A stretch of DNA of 64,000 nucleotides from Kosakonia sp. SMBL-WEM22 (GTDB lineage: Bacteria > Pseudomonadota > Gammaproteobacteria > Enterobacterales > Enterobacteriaceae), in contig NZ_CP051488.1 of the NCBI RefSeq assembly GCF_014490785.1, positions 620,001-684,000 of the forward strand. The letters are read 5' to 3'. Each line of letters starts with the position of its first letter. Position 1 is the first letter of the stretch. This document shows positions 18,603-28,737 of the stretch, one piece after another. The notes under the pieces were generated by a model. That model was not told the origin of the DNA. It did not search any database and saw only the letters and a program-made list of their open reading frames with translations. The position numbers and the translations under genes are program-made.

Positions 18603-20252
18603 ATGGGCGCAATAACTTTACGTAACGCCTTGAATGTACTCGCAAAATCATCTTCCTTTTCCGTTACCACTGTCACCGAGCGTAAGAAAGATGAGTTCGA
18701 TAAACTGAAGGAACAACTCTTTGTTCAACAGGAAATTGAATCCGATTTGCAACGATATCTTGATCGAGCACATGATGGAGAAATCATTTTTTTATGTGGT
18801 AGTAGTGGTGATGGAAAGTCAGAGATATTGACGCGCCTCAAGGCAATTCCTCGTTATCGAGAACGCTTTCATTTTCATCTGGATGCTACTCACAGCTTCT
18901 CCCCTCGCCAGTCGGCCATTGAGGCTCTAAATAATCTGTTTAGCGGCCATGCTCATGATGCGCCTCCTCTCTTGATCGGTATTAATACCGGCATGCTGGC
19001 TAATTTTTCAAGAGAGGGTGATGACGCCCATAATAAAGTCAAGTCTGCCATAGATGCTTTTTTATCTTCTCCTCAGGGCGTAACACGACCTTACCGGAAT
19101 GAAAACTGCACATTTTTCGATTTTGAACGTTATCCAAAGTTTCATTTTTCAGAAGAGAAAAACTACTCGGCGTTCATTAAAGCATTATTAGAAAATCTAA
19201 CGCGCGATGATGATAAAAATTTATTCCAGTTTATTTTTCGCAGCGATGAAGCAAGGAATCCTGACCTTAAAGAAGTAGCGAATTATAAATTGTTATGCAT
19301 GCCTGGTGTTCAGGATGTGTTAATAACACAATTATTTAAAGCCAGACTAATCAAAGATCAATTCGTTAATACCAGAACTTTATTAGACTTTGTTCATCAC
19401 TTATTGACAGGGCCCGCGTATTTATTTGACAACCTATTTAAGGGTGTTGAAAACGAACTCATAAATAAACTGTCTGAGTTTGATCCTGTTAAGATACATA
19501 ATTATGAACTAGATCAATTTGTGCTGCGTTATGAGCTTGGGTTAATCGATTCTGAGCTAGATGAATTTTTGATTTCACTTATTCCTTTACATATTAGATT
19601 TAGCCGTGATGATATTAAACGGGGTGATGCAGCCTCGTTGATTCGGTTGTTTTGGTTGTTAAAAGATGAGGATATAGGGAATAATTATCATAAAAAATTT
19701 GCTGTATTTTTCGGAGAGCCATTATTAGAGCATTATTCCGAAATCTGGCATCTGCACAAAAATTACACTGGCGACTCAGAGCAAAAGAAAAAGCTCAATC
19801 GTTTTTATTCCTTCGAACTTATAGCTGGAATACAACGCTATGCTAATCGCAAAGCCCCTGAGTTAAGTATGCAAAAGGAAGAGTTTTTCTTAGGCGAATA
19901 CGGCGGGATAAAAGTTACTGTCCCCGTTGAATTAATGCCTGATTGGGATGCTATTCTGAATAAAAATACGGTTTATTCAACAGGTTTTGACGTTTATATA
20001 AAAGTTGGTGAGCATAAAATTAAGCCAGTACGCATAGGTCTTAATCTTTTTGAGCTAATATATAAATTAAATAATGGGTATCGTCCAAATAAATATGACA
20101 AAAATGCAATCGTTTTATTAGAAGAAATGATTGAGTTAATCGCTGAACATGCTAAGTCAAGCCGCGAAATAAAATTTTATGACGGTAGACATAAGACCTA
20201 CCGTGCTAAAGGCTACGGCGATATGATCACGGTCAGTGGAATCGAGGGATAA
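18603..20252 (+). CDS. dptF: Phosphorothioation-dependent restriction protein DptF
   Basis: A P-loop protein of the restriction half of the Dnd system. With the start at 18603 it has 549 residues and a Walker A motif GSSGDGKS at 66-73. The family is recognised from the N-terminal pattern (NVLAKSSSFSV, IIFLCGSSGDGKSEIL) and from its place ahead of DptG and DptH. Known role: with DptG and DptH it damages DNA that lacks phosphorothioates. The open frame extends upstream to 18510, but AGGGA precedes only the 18603 ATG, at a long spacing, so the start is uncertain. Base composition is clearly lower in G+C than the flanking core. Confidence 0.85.
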   Translation: MGAITLRNALNVLAKSSSFSVTTVTERKKDEFDKLKEQLFVQQEIESDLQRYLDRAHDGEIIFLCGSSGDGKSEILTRLKAIPRYRERFHFHLDATHSFSPRQSAIEALNNLFSGHAHDAPPLLIGINTGMLANFSREGDDAHNKVKSAIDAFLSSPQGVTRPYRNENCTFFDFERYPKFHFSEEKNYSAFIKALLENLTRDDDKNLFQFIFRSDEARNPDLKEVANYKLLCMPGVQDVLITQLFKARLIKDQFVNTRTLLDFVHHLLTGPAYLFDNLFKGVENELINKLSEFDPVKIHNYELDQFVLRYELGLIDSELDEFLISLIPLHIRFSRDDIKRGDAASLIRLFWLLKDEDIGNNYHKKFAVFFGEPLLEHYSEIWHLHKNYTGDSEQKKKLNRFYSFELIAGIQRYANRKAPELSMQKEEFFLGEYGGIKVTVPVELMPDWDAILNKNTVYSTGFDVYIKVGEHKIKPVRIGLNLFELIYKLNNGYRPNKYDKNAIVLLEEMIELIAEHAKSSREIKFYDGRHKTYRAKGYGDMITVSGIEG

Positions 20253-20255
20253 CCT

Positions 20256-21578
20256 ATGTACCTAATCCAAAAAGATTTGACAGTAGGTAATAACTTACTG
20301 GATAGCTATCTGCCAATAAGAAATAAAAATGATAGTATTAATTGGCAACTAGTTACAGGATTAGTTCTTAGCTATGCCATGAAGCGTAAAATTGATACTT
20401 ATAGTGAGGAACAGTACCGCGAGGACTGTAAGAAAGAATTACAAGAACTCCTCGATAATCCAACATTCTGGTCCGTGATCGAAAGAATGTATTTTAACAG
20501 TCAAGGCTTTTACCAAGTCTCACCACTTTTTTTACTATTTCATGCGCAATTCCAGGGTGAGAAATTTATTTCTGGATCCGCTGTAGATAAAAGATTAGGA
20601 ACATTCTTTGCTAATTTGATGGGCGATTTTAATTTAAAATATCCTTTGCAGGATAAATTAAATTTTATCGAAGAAATTATCTTGGATAAATTAAAGGATA
20701 AAGTCGCTCCGCTTGAAAAAAGCCCGTTTGCTAAGGAACAACCTTATCTTCCTTATATGTCAAAATGCTTCCAGACTGATCTGGCATTCCTTGCCGACCA
20801 TCCTCAGTACCTTCTCCAAGAGTTGACCAACACGTTACGCTTATACACCTTTAGCTGGTGCGCGCAGTTAGCCCTAAATCTTGATAATTGGGACAAAGGT
20901 GAGCCGAAAAGCCAGTCGCTTTTTTTTATTCTTGATACAGAGAAAGCAAGTTCAGAAAGAGATCAAATACAACGTTTTGGCTATAAGTGGTTTTCAAAGC
21001 AGAGAGAAAAGCTTTTCCCTGTGCTTTCAGCCCTTGAAGTACTGCAGTCTGATGAAAAAGGTACATACAAACGCCCTTTATGGCAGGTTTATCTGGATTG
21101 TTTGAGTTACCCAGACTCATCTGAGTTGTTAAATAAGTTTAATATTTATTTGCAAGATTTTATTGAAGCCAGAGAATTACCAAAAAGAGAGTCTGCAGAA
21201 AATTTAAAGAGTGCTTTTGAGCTGTTAATAACGGTCGCTATTGAGCAGTTTAAGGATAAAAAGGCGCACCGTGCTTCGGTCAACCGAAACTACATAAATG
21301 AACTTGAAAATCATATCTGTAATGATTTTATACAGGTGCGAGGACGCGCCGGTAAAGTGCTAGTGCTAAATCAGGATCGGTTATTATTATTGACCAACCT
21401 GACTATAGGCAAAAATGTCAAACTTCGGCTACATGAGTTGATTGAAGGTTTTGAGCAGCGCGGGTTTTACCTGGATAACCAATCTACGCAGACGCTGGTA
21501 GCATTTTATGAGCGCATGGGCAATGTTGAAAGAATGAGTGATAGTGGAGATGCTGTATATGTCCGTAAAACTATATGA
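20256..21578 (+). CDS. dptG: Phosphorothioation-dependent restriction protein DptG
   Basis: A 440-residue protein, second gene of the dptFGH restriction operon. It has no motif I can read with confidence; identification rests on position between DptF and DptH and on the family's usual size. GAGGG precedes the ATG, and only 3 bases separate it from the dptF stop. Its 3' end overlaps dptH by 20 bases, suggesting coupled translation and a stoichiometric complex. Confidence 0.82.
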   Translation: MYLIQKDLTVGNNLLDSYLPIRNKNDSINWQLVTGLVLSYAMKRKIDTYSEEQYREDCKKELQELLDNPTFWSVIERMYFNSQGFYQVSPLFLLFHAQFQGEKFISGSAVDKRLGTFFANLMGDFNLKYPLQDKLNFIEEIILDKLKDKVAPLEKSPFAKEQPYLPYMSKCFQTDLAFLADHPQYLLQELTNTLRLYTFSWCAQLALNLDNWDKGEPKSQSLFFILDTEKASSERDQIQRFGYKWFSKQREKLFPVLSALEVLQSDEKGTYKRPLWQVYLDCLSYPDSSELLNKFNIYLQDFIEARELPKRESAENLKSAFELLITVAIEQFKDKKAHRASVNRNYINELENHICNDFIQVRGRAGKVLVLNQDRLLLLTNLTIGKNVKLRLHELIEGFEQRGFYLDNQSTQTLVAFYERMGNVERMSDSGDAVYVRKTI

Positions 21579-24500
21579 AGTTTATTTAGCTGAGACTTTC
21601 ATTGAATGGGTATGCGGAATTATCCAGCCCGGTGAGCGTTACCAGTTTAAATCTCCCGATCCTGTTAATGCTTTGAAATTATGGACGGCCTTTGACTCTA
21701 TTGCCGGAGCTAATAAGTTCGACATTGCGCCAGGGCAAAACTTGCCTTTCATCGACTGTAACGGTGTTAAGCTGATACCTGTACTACATGGTGCAAGCGA
21801 ACCCGCGTTCACAGAGAATTACATCTCTCTTTTGCGTGATGAGGTCGCAGGCCGTAGTGGTAATTTTGCAGATACAGCACTGTTGATAATTCATAACAGC
21901 ATGCTTGATACTTTAATTAATAGTACTAAAGATGTATCCGCACCGGGCGCTATTTGGTATCCAAAAACATTTAGCCAGAAATTAGAAACACTTATCACTC
22001 CGGGTAGTAATAGCTCGGAATTATCCCGTTGTCTACTCAAGGATCAGTTGGCAACGGTTCTGGATGAAGGTGCAACAGTATTTGGTTTTTCTTCTCTGTA
22101 CCGCTTACTCGAAGATGGTAATCTCGATTTTTCAGAATTAAATCTCTTTAAAGATGAGGAGCTACTTAATTTTAGTGATAAGCAGCTGCAAACACGGCTA
22201 AACGAGAACCGGAAATTATACCGTCAGATCGAGGATAGCGTTGAACGCTACAGCGGGCAGTTAGAAAATGCTCTTCCTGAGTTTAGTGCGAAGTTTATTC
22301 AGGACCATTTCACCGATAAAGATGATTGGCGTTCTCTTGATTTTTCTGAATATCAAAAGGAAAAAGAGAAAAACAGCGAACAGAAATTATTACTGGATAC
22401 CGTTAGCGTCGTTAATGGCGAAGTTTGGCAGCGTGTAAAGAGCACCAGTAAAGCGGGAATACGTGATATCAGTGTCATGGTGCAATCCAATCCCGGTGAT
22501 AAGCAGATCGAACTGAATTTTGTCTTCCAGGGCAACGATCTTCAGGATAGTAACATTAAAATCGCTCATAATACTAAGTTAAAGAAAGAGCTGTCCTGGA
22601 AGATAAGTAGAGCGGGTGGGAAAAACTCCCGTATTAGTATGTTGATACCTTTCTACGGTCAGCCTTGCTATTTTAGCCTTGAGATCACAAATCGTAATAA
22701 TTCGGCTGAGGAATATAAGTTCCGTGTGTTGCTTATTGAGAAAGGTCAATTCTGGTTAGAGGATATTAAAAATTGCTACCGAATTGAACCTAGTAAAGGG
22801 CAACTCACGCTGCAATTAGAAGATAATAATTTACGTATTGCGGAGTCTGCCGGCCAGACAAAGATGCTTGATGAAAGCAGTGAAGATATAGACTGTAAAG
22901 AGTTTTCTTGCGTTAATTTTGAAACGCTGGCCAATCGCAGTGATTTAATTCAATTCGCCCTTGTTTCTGGTGAGTCTCGTTTATCATTTAATATCGAAGG
23001 GCCTGGAGCTGAGGAAGGGTTAACCCTGCCACTTCTTTTTGACCAAAATCGTTTCATTAAGCTCTTCAAAGAAGAAGGTAACGCTACCTGGAACCGCCTT
23101 AAAGGTCGTGTCATTCTGGATAATATTGAGCACAAGGTTGTCGGAGTCCGACAACAATTGCTTATGTTGGAGGCATCGCTGGTTGATAAGCGTTTACTCG
23201 GTACAAGAGGAGATGATTCTGAATTAGCTTTAGATGAACTGCTTGTATGCTATCCAGAGCTTCATAACGCTTATAACCAACTGTTCGAATATTATCTTCA
23301 GCGTAATACATTGCCGAGCCTGGTCGCGTGGTCAAAAGAGTATCGTGTTTTAATTGAGCATTTGCTTATTACATTTGAAGAAGCGCTTCAGCGGATTGGA
23401 TTGAGTAAAACTTTAACTTCAGATGAAAAGCGACTTTTACAAGTAGGAGTTTGTCGTAGCGATAGTATTGAACGGCTGTCCTCAATGCATCCATTAGTAC
23501 TTGCCTATCATTTGCAATTAGTGGAGTCCATTATTTCTGAGTCAGAAATATATGAATCTTCTTCATTTGCCGCATTACCTCCAATTACACGCGATCGCTT
23601 AGTTGTGTCCGGATTGATGCCCTTTGTTTACCACAATGAGCATGAATATGCCCAGTTACAACCGGTTGATGAAAACCGGTTCTGGATCGATGTTGTTCCG
23701 CAGAAAAATGTCAGCCATGAATACGTTAAGCGGCTTGTGAAAGATAAGCTTTACGAGTTTACAGATGCTTATGCTCGTTTGTTCCAAAGTGCAGAAAGTA
23801 ATTCACTGATCATCAACGCTATTAATCAAGGTCATGCAAAAGAGCTTTTTCTGGGACTGGTTGAATACTTCAAGCAGGAAAAAGAGCGGGCTGTTTACAT
23901 TCACGTCAACTGCTATGACGAACGACTGTTACCAAATATGTTCGATCGTTTTGCTGAAAGTGGAAGCTATGAACAGCTCAAAATTGATCTTGATCTGAAT
24001 AGCGGGGCATGGCGTGCAGAAGCAGACATGCTGATTGACTTACTGCGCAGCCGTTTAACCTTTAGTAAGTTTAACTTACCAGCTGGGAGTAAAGAGCTTG
24101 CTTACTCGCACCTGGCGTTCTTTACTAACACCGCTCCTGTCGATTGCCGCCAAATCCGTATCGAGGATGCCTCAAGTGGTGTGCTGTGCCATGGCTTGAT
24201 TGCTGGAGAAGGTACTGAAACACAAGAAGATGCTTTCTTTACTGCTTTTGGTTTGCGTGGTGTTGATACTGAACCCTACGTTGCTCTGCGTATTGCAAAA
24301 TTAGTAGGTAGTTTATGGCAACCGGCAAGACAGAGTAACAGCCAGTATCACGGTCAGGGAATTGGCCTCGCGGTGAGCGGTAATTTCAAAGAATTGCTTA
24401 CACGTTCATATAACAGTGCACTTTGGACTACGATCATCGATCCGAAAGTGACACTCGATTTCTTTACCAATCAAAAAGACGTCGTTCTTATTCATTACTC

Positions 24501-26622
24501 CGATCAGTACACCAGCTGTGCAGGCTACGATGCTGTCACGGTCACGAAACAAGTTGATTTGTTTCTGCGTTTACTCCAAACAGAAAAACAGACAGGGCAA
24601 ACAGCTGTAGATAGTCAGCATCTTCTGTCGGAATTTAATGCCTTTAATGGTGAGTGGCTGTTGAAAATGTTGCGTTCCAATGAGAAGGAGCGCAAAGAGA
24701 AGCATGGCATTATCGGTGCCTATAAGTTCGTGCAATCCATGTTGCGTCAATCTGACATCTGCTGGATCCCTCTTTCTGTCGCTGAAATGATCCGTGTTTC
24801 CGGCAACGTTGGATTAAAAATGAAAGAGAGTGATTTATCCAGGAACCTTCAGGGATATCGTCAAGGGGCCATCTCTGATGATGTACTTTTCGTCGGGTTC
24901 AAAGGTGAGTCCCTCTATTTATTACCATTAGAAGTTAAAACGGGTGCAAGACCTGATTACAGCTATGCAGGTAAGCAAGCCCGCGAGCTAAAACGTTATT
25001 TACAGCAAGACATTCTTGAGCCAAAAACGCTGGCATCTCAATTTTACCGTGCACTTTTCATCCGCCAGGTTTTAATGCAAGTCGAAAAACTGCGGCTCTA
25101 TGGCGTGCTCGATAGTACTTCACTCTCTCCTTTATTAAAGCGCCGTGAATGGTGGCTATCGGGGGATTATGAGATAGCTGAACTCAACGATTATCCTGAC
25201 GGTATTGTCGTGGCTCATGTTGATAGCGCAACATGCTTCGATCTTACTTATAAAATGACAGTGGATAATATTTTACAAATTGAGATCCCGTACTCCTTGT
25301 TGTCTTCGCTTATTGCTTCTGACAAAGAAGGCGAGCCCCTCGCCGATCGTTATAAAGTGCCAGAAAAATATCTACTCAAACCTCAGAACGCGGAAGTCAC
25401 CGACACTCCAATAGCAATCGAGCTGCAGGCGTCTGTTCCTGACCCTGACATCCAGCCCCTTGAGTTATCAATAGCAGAAAAGAGCGGTGCAACTTCTGAT
25501 ACTTCATTAACAGTGCTCTTTGGGCATGATGCTGTAAAAAATGATGCTCTGTATTGGGAGCCGACCAATACAGCAAAATTTATGAACACCAACACTGGTA
25601 TCATCGGCACTATGGGGACAGGTAAAACTCAATTTACAAAAGCTCTTGTTACGCAGTTAATCCGCAAACAATCGCGCAATGTTGATGGCAAACCTATTGG
25701 CCTGCTCATCTTTGATTATAAGTCTGACTATGTAGATGATGATTTTCTGAATGCTACAGGGGCTAAAAAATATCAATTATCACTTTTGCCTTATAATCCG
25801 CTCTCATTGTTTGGTGATATGCCTATGTTGCCAATGCATACAGCATCAGCATTCGCTGAAACAATGGCTAAAGCATACAATTTAGGTGTTAAACAACGGA
25901 TGAAACTTGTTTCTCTGGTTATGGAATGTTATGACCAGGCAGGAATAATTTCTCACGACAGCAGCACATGGTCCAATACCGCACCGACTATTGAAGATGT
26001 TTGGCAGCAATACTGTGCTCAAGAAAAAGTTGAAGAGGATTCCTTATACGCAGCACTCTATAACTTAGCTGGTTTTAAAATTTTTGAAAGTAACCCACAA
26101 AAAATGACCAGCCTTTATGAGCTAATTGATGGCGTAACTGTTATCGAGCTGGCAGGCTATCCTTCGGAGATACAAAATCTAGTAGTCGCCTTAACTTTGG
26201 ATCTTTTTTATGCACAAATGCAGAAGCGTGGCAAGCCTGCTGTTTGTGGCGATTACCGACAGCTTACAAAAATGATTCTTGTTGATGAGGCTGATAACTT
26301 TATGCGCCAGGATTTTGCTAGTCTGCGAAAAATACTTAAAGAAGGTCGTGAATACGGAGTAGGCGCGATTTTGTCAACGCAAGAGATCACTCACTTTAAA
26401 ACCAATGAAAACAATTATTCCTCTTATATATTAACGTGGGTGATTCATCGTGTTTCTGAAATCAAGAACGCAGATATTAAAGCCGTGTTTAATATTGATG
26501 ATAAAGGAGAACAGGAATCGCTAATGGGCAAAATTAGACAGCTTGATAAACATTTCAGCTTGTATATCAATGGTGAAAAAAAACTTGTGAAAATGCGTGA
26601 TAAAGCATTTTGGGAGCTCTAG
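21559..26622 (+). CDS. dptH: Phosphorothioation-dependent restriction protein DptH, HerA/FtsK-type ATPase
   Basis: A very large protein (1687 residues from the ATG at 21559). The C-terminal 350 residues form a HerA/FtsK-like ATPase: Walker A GTMGTGKTQ near residue 1350, Walker B KMILVDEADNF near 1573 and a GREYGVGAILSTQEITH sensor-like segment. The preceding ~1300 residues have no motif I recognise, apart from the stretch KGESLYLLPLEVKTGARPDY (about residue 1120), which resembles a PD-(D/E)xK nuclease-like core (E-V-K). This would fit a DNA-cleaving role but is inference. In-frame GTG and ATG codons lie just upstream, but GGAG favours 21559. Confidence 0.85.
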   Translation: MSVKLYEVYLAETFIEWVCGIIQPGERYQFKSPDPVNALKLWTAFDSIAGANKFDIAPGQNLPFIDCNGVKLIPVLHGASEPAFTENYISLLRDEVAGRSGNFADTALLIIHNSMLDTLINSTKDVSAPGAIWYPKTFSQKLETLITPGSNSSELSRCLLKDQLATVLDEGATVFGFSSLYRLLEDGNLDFSELNLFKDEELLNFSDKQLQTRLNENRKLYRQIEDSVERYSGQLENALPEFSAKFIQDHFTDKDDWRSLDFSEYQKEKEKNSEQKLLLDTVSVVNGEVWQRVKSTSKAGIRDISVMVQSNPGDKQIELNFVFQGNDLQDSNIKIAHNTKLKKELSWKISRAGGKNSRISMLIPFYGQPCYFSLEITNRNNSAEEYKFRVLLIEKGQFWLEDIKNCYRIEPSKGQLTLQLEDNNLRIAESAGQTKMLDESSEDIDCKEFSCVNFETLANRSDLIQFALVSGESRLSFNIEGPGAEEGLTLPLLFDQNRFIKLFKEEGNATWNRLKGRVILDNIEHKVVGVRQQLLMLEASLVDKRLLGTRGDDSELALDELLVCYPELHNAYNQLFEYYLQRNTLPSLVAWSKEYRVLIEHLLITFEEALQRIGLSKTLTSDEKRLLQVGVCRSDSIERLSSMHPLVLAYHLQLVESIISESEIYESSSFAALPPITRDRLVVSGLMPFVYHNEHEYAQLQPVDENRFWIDVVPQKNVSHEYVKRLVKDKLYEFTDAYARLFQSAESNSLIINAINQGHAKELFLGLVEYFKQEKERAVYIHVNCYDERLLPNMFDRFAESGSYEQLKIDLDLNSGAWRAEADMLIDLLRSRLTFSKFNLPAGSKELAYSHLAFFTNTAPVDCRQIRIEDASSGVLCHGLIAGEGTETQEDAFFTAFGLRGVDTEPYVALRIAKLVGSLWQPARQSNSQYHGQGIGLAVSGNFKELLTRSYNSALWTTIIDPKVTLDFFTNQKDVVLIHYSDQYTSCAGYDAVTVTKQVDLFLRLLQTEKQTGQTAVDSQHLLSEFNAFNGEWLLKMLRSNEKERKEKHGIIGAYKFVQSMLRQSDICWIPLSVAEMIRVSGNVGLKMKESDLSRNLQGYRQGAISDDVLFVGFKGESLYLLPLEVKTGARPDYSYAGKQARELKRYLQQDILEPKTLASQFYRALFIRQVLMQVEKLRLYGVLDSTSLSPLLKRREWWLSGDYEIAELNDYPDGIVVAHVDSATCFDLTYKMTVDNILQIEIPYSLLSSLIASDKEGEPLADRYKVPEKYLLKPQNAEVTDTPIAIELQASVPDPDIQPLELSIAEKSGATSDTSLTVLFGHDAVKNDALYWEPTNTAKFMNTNTGIIGTMGTGKTQFTKALVTQLIRKQSRNVDGKPIGLLIFDYKSDYVDDDFLNATGAKKYQLSLLPYNPLSLFGDMPMLPMHTASAFAETMAKAYNLGVKQRMKLVSLVMECYDQAGIISHDSSTWSNTAPTIEDVWQQYCAQEKVEEDSLYAALYNLAGFKIFESNPQKMTSLYELIDGVTVIELAGYPSEIQNLVVALTLDLFYAQMQKRGKPAVCGDYRQLTKMILVDEADNFMRQDFASLRKILKEGREYGVGAILSTQEITHFKTNENNYSSYILTWVIHRVSEIKNADIKAVFNIDDKGEQESLMGKIRQLDKHFSLYINGEKKLVKMRDKAFWEL

Positions 26623-26626
26623 TCAA

Positions 26627-27166
26627 ATGAATGATACTAGACCAGAAAGTATTAATGTTTTAATTGCAGAGATAGACCGACGCATCAAGCTTATCGGCTC
26701 TAATCATTTTTTTTATATTTATTCTCTTCTTATAATTGTTTTTGCCGGAACTTTTGGGATTTGGTGTGTGATTTTTACTTCAGGAGAGCCGCTTGGCGAA
26801 AGGTTACTGAATGGCATGAACACTATCAATCTTGTTTCTTTTTCAGTCCCTTTGTTGGCTACGACTGTCTTTGATAAACTTATGGCTGAGAAGGCGGGTG
26901 AGCAGAGAGAAATAGATAATGTTCCTGTACAACGATGGCTAAAGTTAGGATCAATTTTAATTTTTATCATCATAGCTGTTTTTTATGGGCTCGGAGCAGT
27001 AAGTAAAAGTAATTTTTCATTTTGGTCATTTTTTGCTTGGTTTCTTTCTGTTCTTTATTGGGCTTTGGCTAATATTGAAAACCCTAATTACTCATTGAGT
27101 GTTGATCCGAAATCATCCTCTGGTGGCACTAAGGTTGGTTCTGCTAATAATTTAAGAAGAGGTTAA
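26627..27166 (+). CDS. Unrecognised multi-pass membrane protein of the dpt operon
   Basis: A 179-residue protein with three or four membrane segments (about residues 26-50, 64-82, 105-127 and 131-148). A soluble N-terminus of about 24 residues precedes them and a Ser/Gly-rich tail follows. It starts 4 bases after dptH and ends 2 bases before the next gene, so it belongs to the dpt operon. I know of no standard Dnd component of this shape. The overall layout (short cytoplasmic head, helices in the middle) resembles small effector membrane proteins of other phage-defence systems; that parallel is inference only. Confidence 0.8.
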   Translation: MNDTRPESINVLIAEIDRRIKLIGSNHFFYIYSLLIIVFAGTFGIWCVIFTSGEPLGERLLNGMNTINLVSFSVPLLATTVFDKLMAEKAGEQREIDNVPVQRWLKLGSILIFIIIAVFYGLGAVSKSNFSFWSFFAWFLSVLYWALANIENPNYSLSVDPKSSSGGTKVGSANNLRRG

Positions 27167-27168
27167 CA

Positions 27169-28338
27169 ATGAGCTTTTATACAGGCAAAACAATTAAAGT
27201 GCGACAACCATTTGGGGATTTTTATATCGCATCAATTCCGGCCACTACCTTAATTAAGGTTTGTTACTCTTTTTCTGCTCAATATGGGAATGAGGTGCTA
27301 TCTGGAGTACAAAGAGGAATTAATGATAATAGAGTAAAGGCAATATCTCATTTTTGCTCAACTAATGATGCAATGTTCCCAACTTCTATCATATTATCTG
27401 CTAACTTAGATATTAATGGGGAAAATTCCGACGATCCATGGTATATCGATAAAGCTTCGAACTTGGTTATCCCATCAGCGAAAAAAAATGCATCGATCGT
27501 AGATGGACAACACAGAATCGAGGGGCTCAAAAAAGCTATAGAAAGTGGCGAGTTAAATACTGAGTTTGATCTTGTATGCGCTATATACTTTGAACTACCT
27601 GCACCAAAGCAGGCAGAAGTATTTGCAACAATAAACTTTAATCAGCAAAAAGTTGATAAAAGTCTCGCCTATCAACTTTTTGGCTATGATCTTGATTCTA
27701 TTGAGAGTCAATTTTGGTCACCGGATACATTAGCAATTTATTTGACAAGGCTACTTGATAAGGAAGATGGTTCTCCTTTAAAAGGGCGTATAGATTTTGG
27801 AATGAAAAAATTAGATCTGAGTAATCAAAAAGAAAATGATTCTACCGATGCCGATGCCGATGCCGATACATGGTATATTTCGACGTCAACGATAGTGCAA
27901 GGTATTACGTCTTTAATATCTACAAATGTTGCAAAAGACAGATATCATCTTCATAAACGTAGAATGTTCAAAAAAGATCGTAGTATTTTGAAAGAAATAT
28001 CATCTAGAGCTCCATTAAGAGATGATTATATTAATAATAGAGATGGTCAGCTATATGATCTACTAAATGACTACTTCACTTATTGTAAGGAAAAATTTTG
28101 GGATGATACAGAACTAAATTTTATGAGGAAAACCATCGGTATTCAGGCGCTCTTTGATTTATTAAAGTATATTCTAATTGATGTAATAAACAAAAAAGAA
28201 AATGTTTCATTCGAAGTCATTAAAAAATATCTAGATAAAATCGATGTGGTCAATCTTAAGGGGGTGAATGTTAATTATTCCGGGATCGGCCGATCACAAA
28301 TTAGAGATATTTTAAAGAAACAATGTAATCTTGTTTGA
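27169..28338 (+). CDS. DGQHR-domain protein, DndB-like (second copy in the locus)
   Basis: A 389-residue protein with the DGQHR motif at residues 112-116 (SIVDGQHRIEGL), the hallmark of the DndB superfamily. It is clearly different from the DndB encoded at 32367-33452 (361 aa) beyond this core. A (Asp-Ala)4 tract near residue 228 comes from a short CCGATG tandem repeat at 27845-27868. It is the last gene of the dpt operon, two bases after the membrane protein. It could be a regulator like DndB, or a partner of the membrane protein. It lacks a recognisable HTH. Confidence 0.85.
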   Translation: MSFYTGKTIKVRQPFGDFYIASIPATTLIKVCYSFSAQYGNEVLSGVQRGINDNRVKAISHFCSTNDAMFPTSIILSANLDINGENSDDPWYIDKASNLVIPSAKKNASIVDGQHRIEGLKKAIESGELNTEFDLVCAIYFELPAPKQAEVFATINFNQQKVDKSLAYQLFGYDLDSIESQFWSPDTLAIYLTRLLDKEDGSPLKGRIDFGMKKLDLSNQKENDSTDADADADTWYISTSTIVQGITSLISTNVAKDRYHLHKRRMFKKDRSILKEISSRAPLRDDYINNRDGQLYDLLNDYFTYCKEKFWDDTELNFMRKTIGIQALFDLLKYILIDVINKKENVSFEVIKKYLDKIDVVNLKGVNVNYSGIGRSQIRDILKKQCNLV

Positions 28339-28350
28339 TTAAAACTTAAA

Positions 28351-28378
28351 CCTCCCTTTAATAAATATTAAAGGGAGG
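28351..28378. terminator. Shared hairpin between the converging dpt and dnd operons
   Basis: CCTCCCTTTAAT and ATTAAAGGGAGG form a perfect 12-bp stem with an AAAT loop in the 45-base gap between the two stops. The A+T-rich inner stem and symmetrical position suggest a bidirectional terminator; no long U-tract follows on either strand. Confidence 0.8.
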
Positions 28379-28383
28379 AGTGC

Positions 28384-28737
28384 TTATATTGCTAAGCTTA
28401 ATTCGTTTAAGTTTTTATAATTCCTCAGTGCAGATATACCGTCCTCCACATGTGCAGCCCATGCTTTAATAGCTTCTCTCTGTTCAATATGCGGATATAA
28501 CATCTTGAGTACTAACTCCGTAGCCTGAAGGGTTTCACCTAACCACGTTATTTTATCCAGCACTAAAGAACCATCTAATTTCTTAGTATCTCTTTCAGGT
28601 GAATAACGAAATTCACTCTCAACTGAGCGAAAAAAAGCTAAACGTGCGGCCACATTTGGGGTGACGCCAGTGTATCCTTTCAATCTTTTGAGCTGCTCTT
28701 CGGTCTGGCGGCTCAGTTGCATGCGATTAGGGAGCAT
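28384..28737 (-). CDS. dndE: DNA sulphur modification protein DndE
   Basis: A 117-residue helical basic protein, the family's usual length, encoded last in dndBCDE. The N-terminus (MLPNRMQLSRQTEEQLKRLK, followed by a GVTPNVAARLAFF segment) fits the DndE family, whose members bind nicked duplex DNA. The role is to accompany DndC and DndD in exchanging a non-bridging phosphate oxygen for sulphur. The start overlaps the dndD stop by one base (TGATG). Confidence 0.92.
   Translation of the reverse strand: MLPNRMQLSRQTEEQLKRLKGYTGVTPNVAARLAFFRSVESEFRYSPERDTKKLDGSLVLDKITWLGETLQATELVLKMLYPHIEQREAIKAWAAHVEDGISALRNYKNLNELSLAI

Noticed and set aside
27845..27868. CCGATG tandem repeat as a phase-variation tract
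   Set aside because: The unit is 6 bp, so slippage changes length without shifting frame, and only about four units are present.
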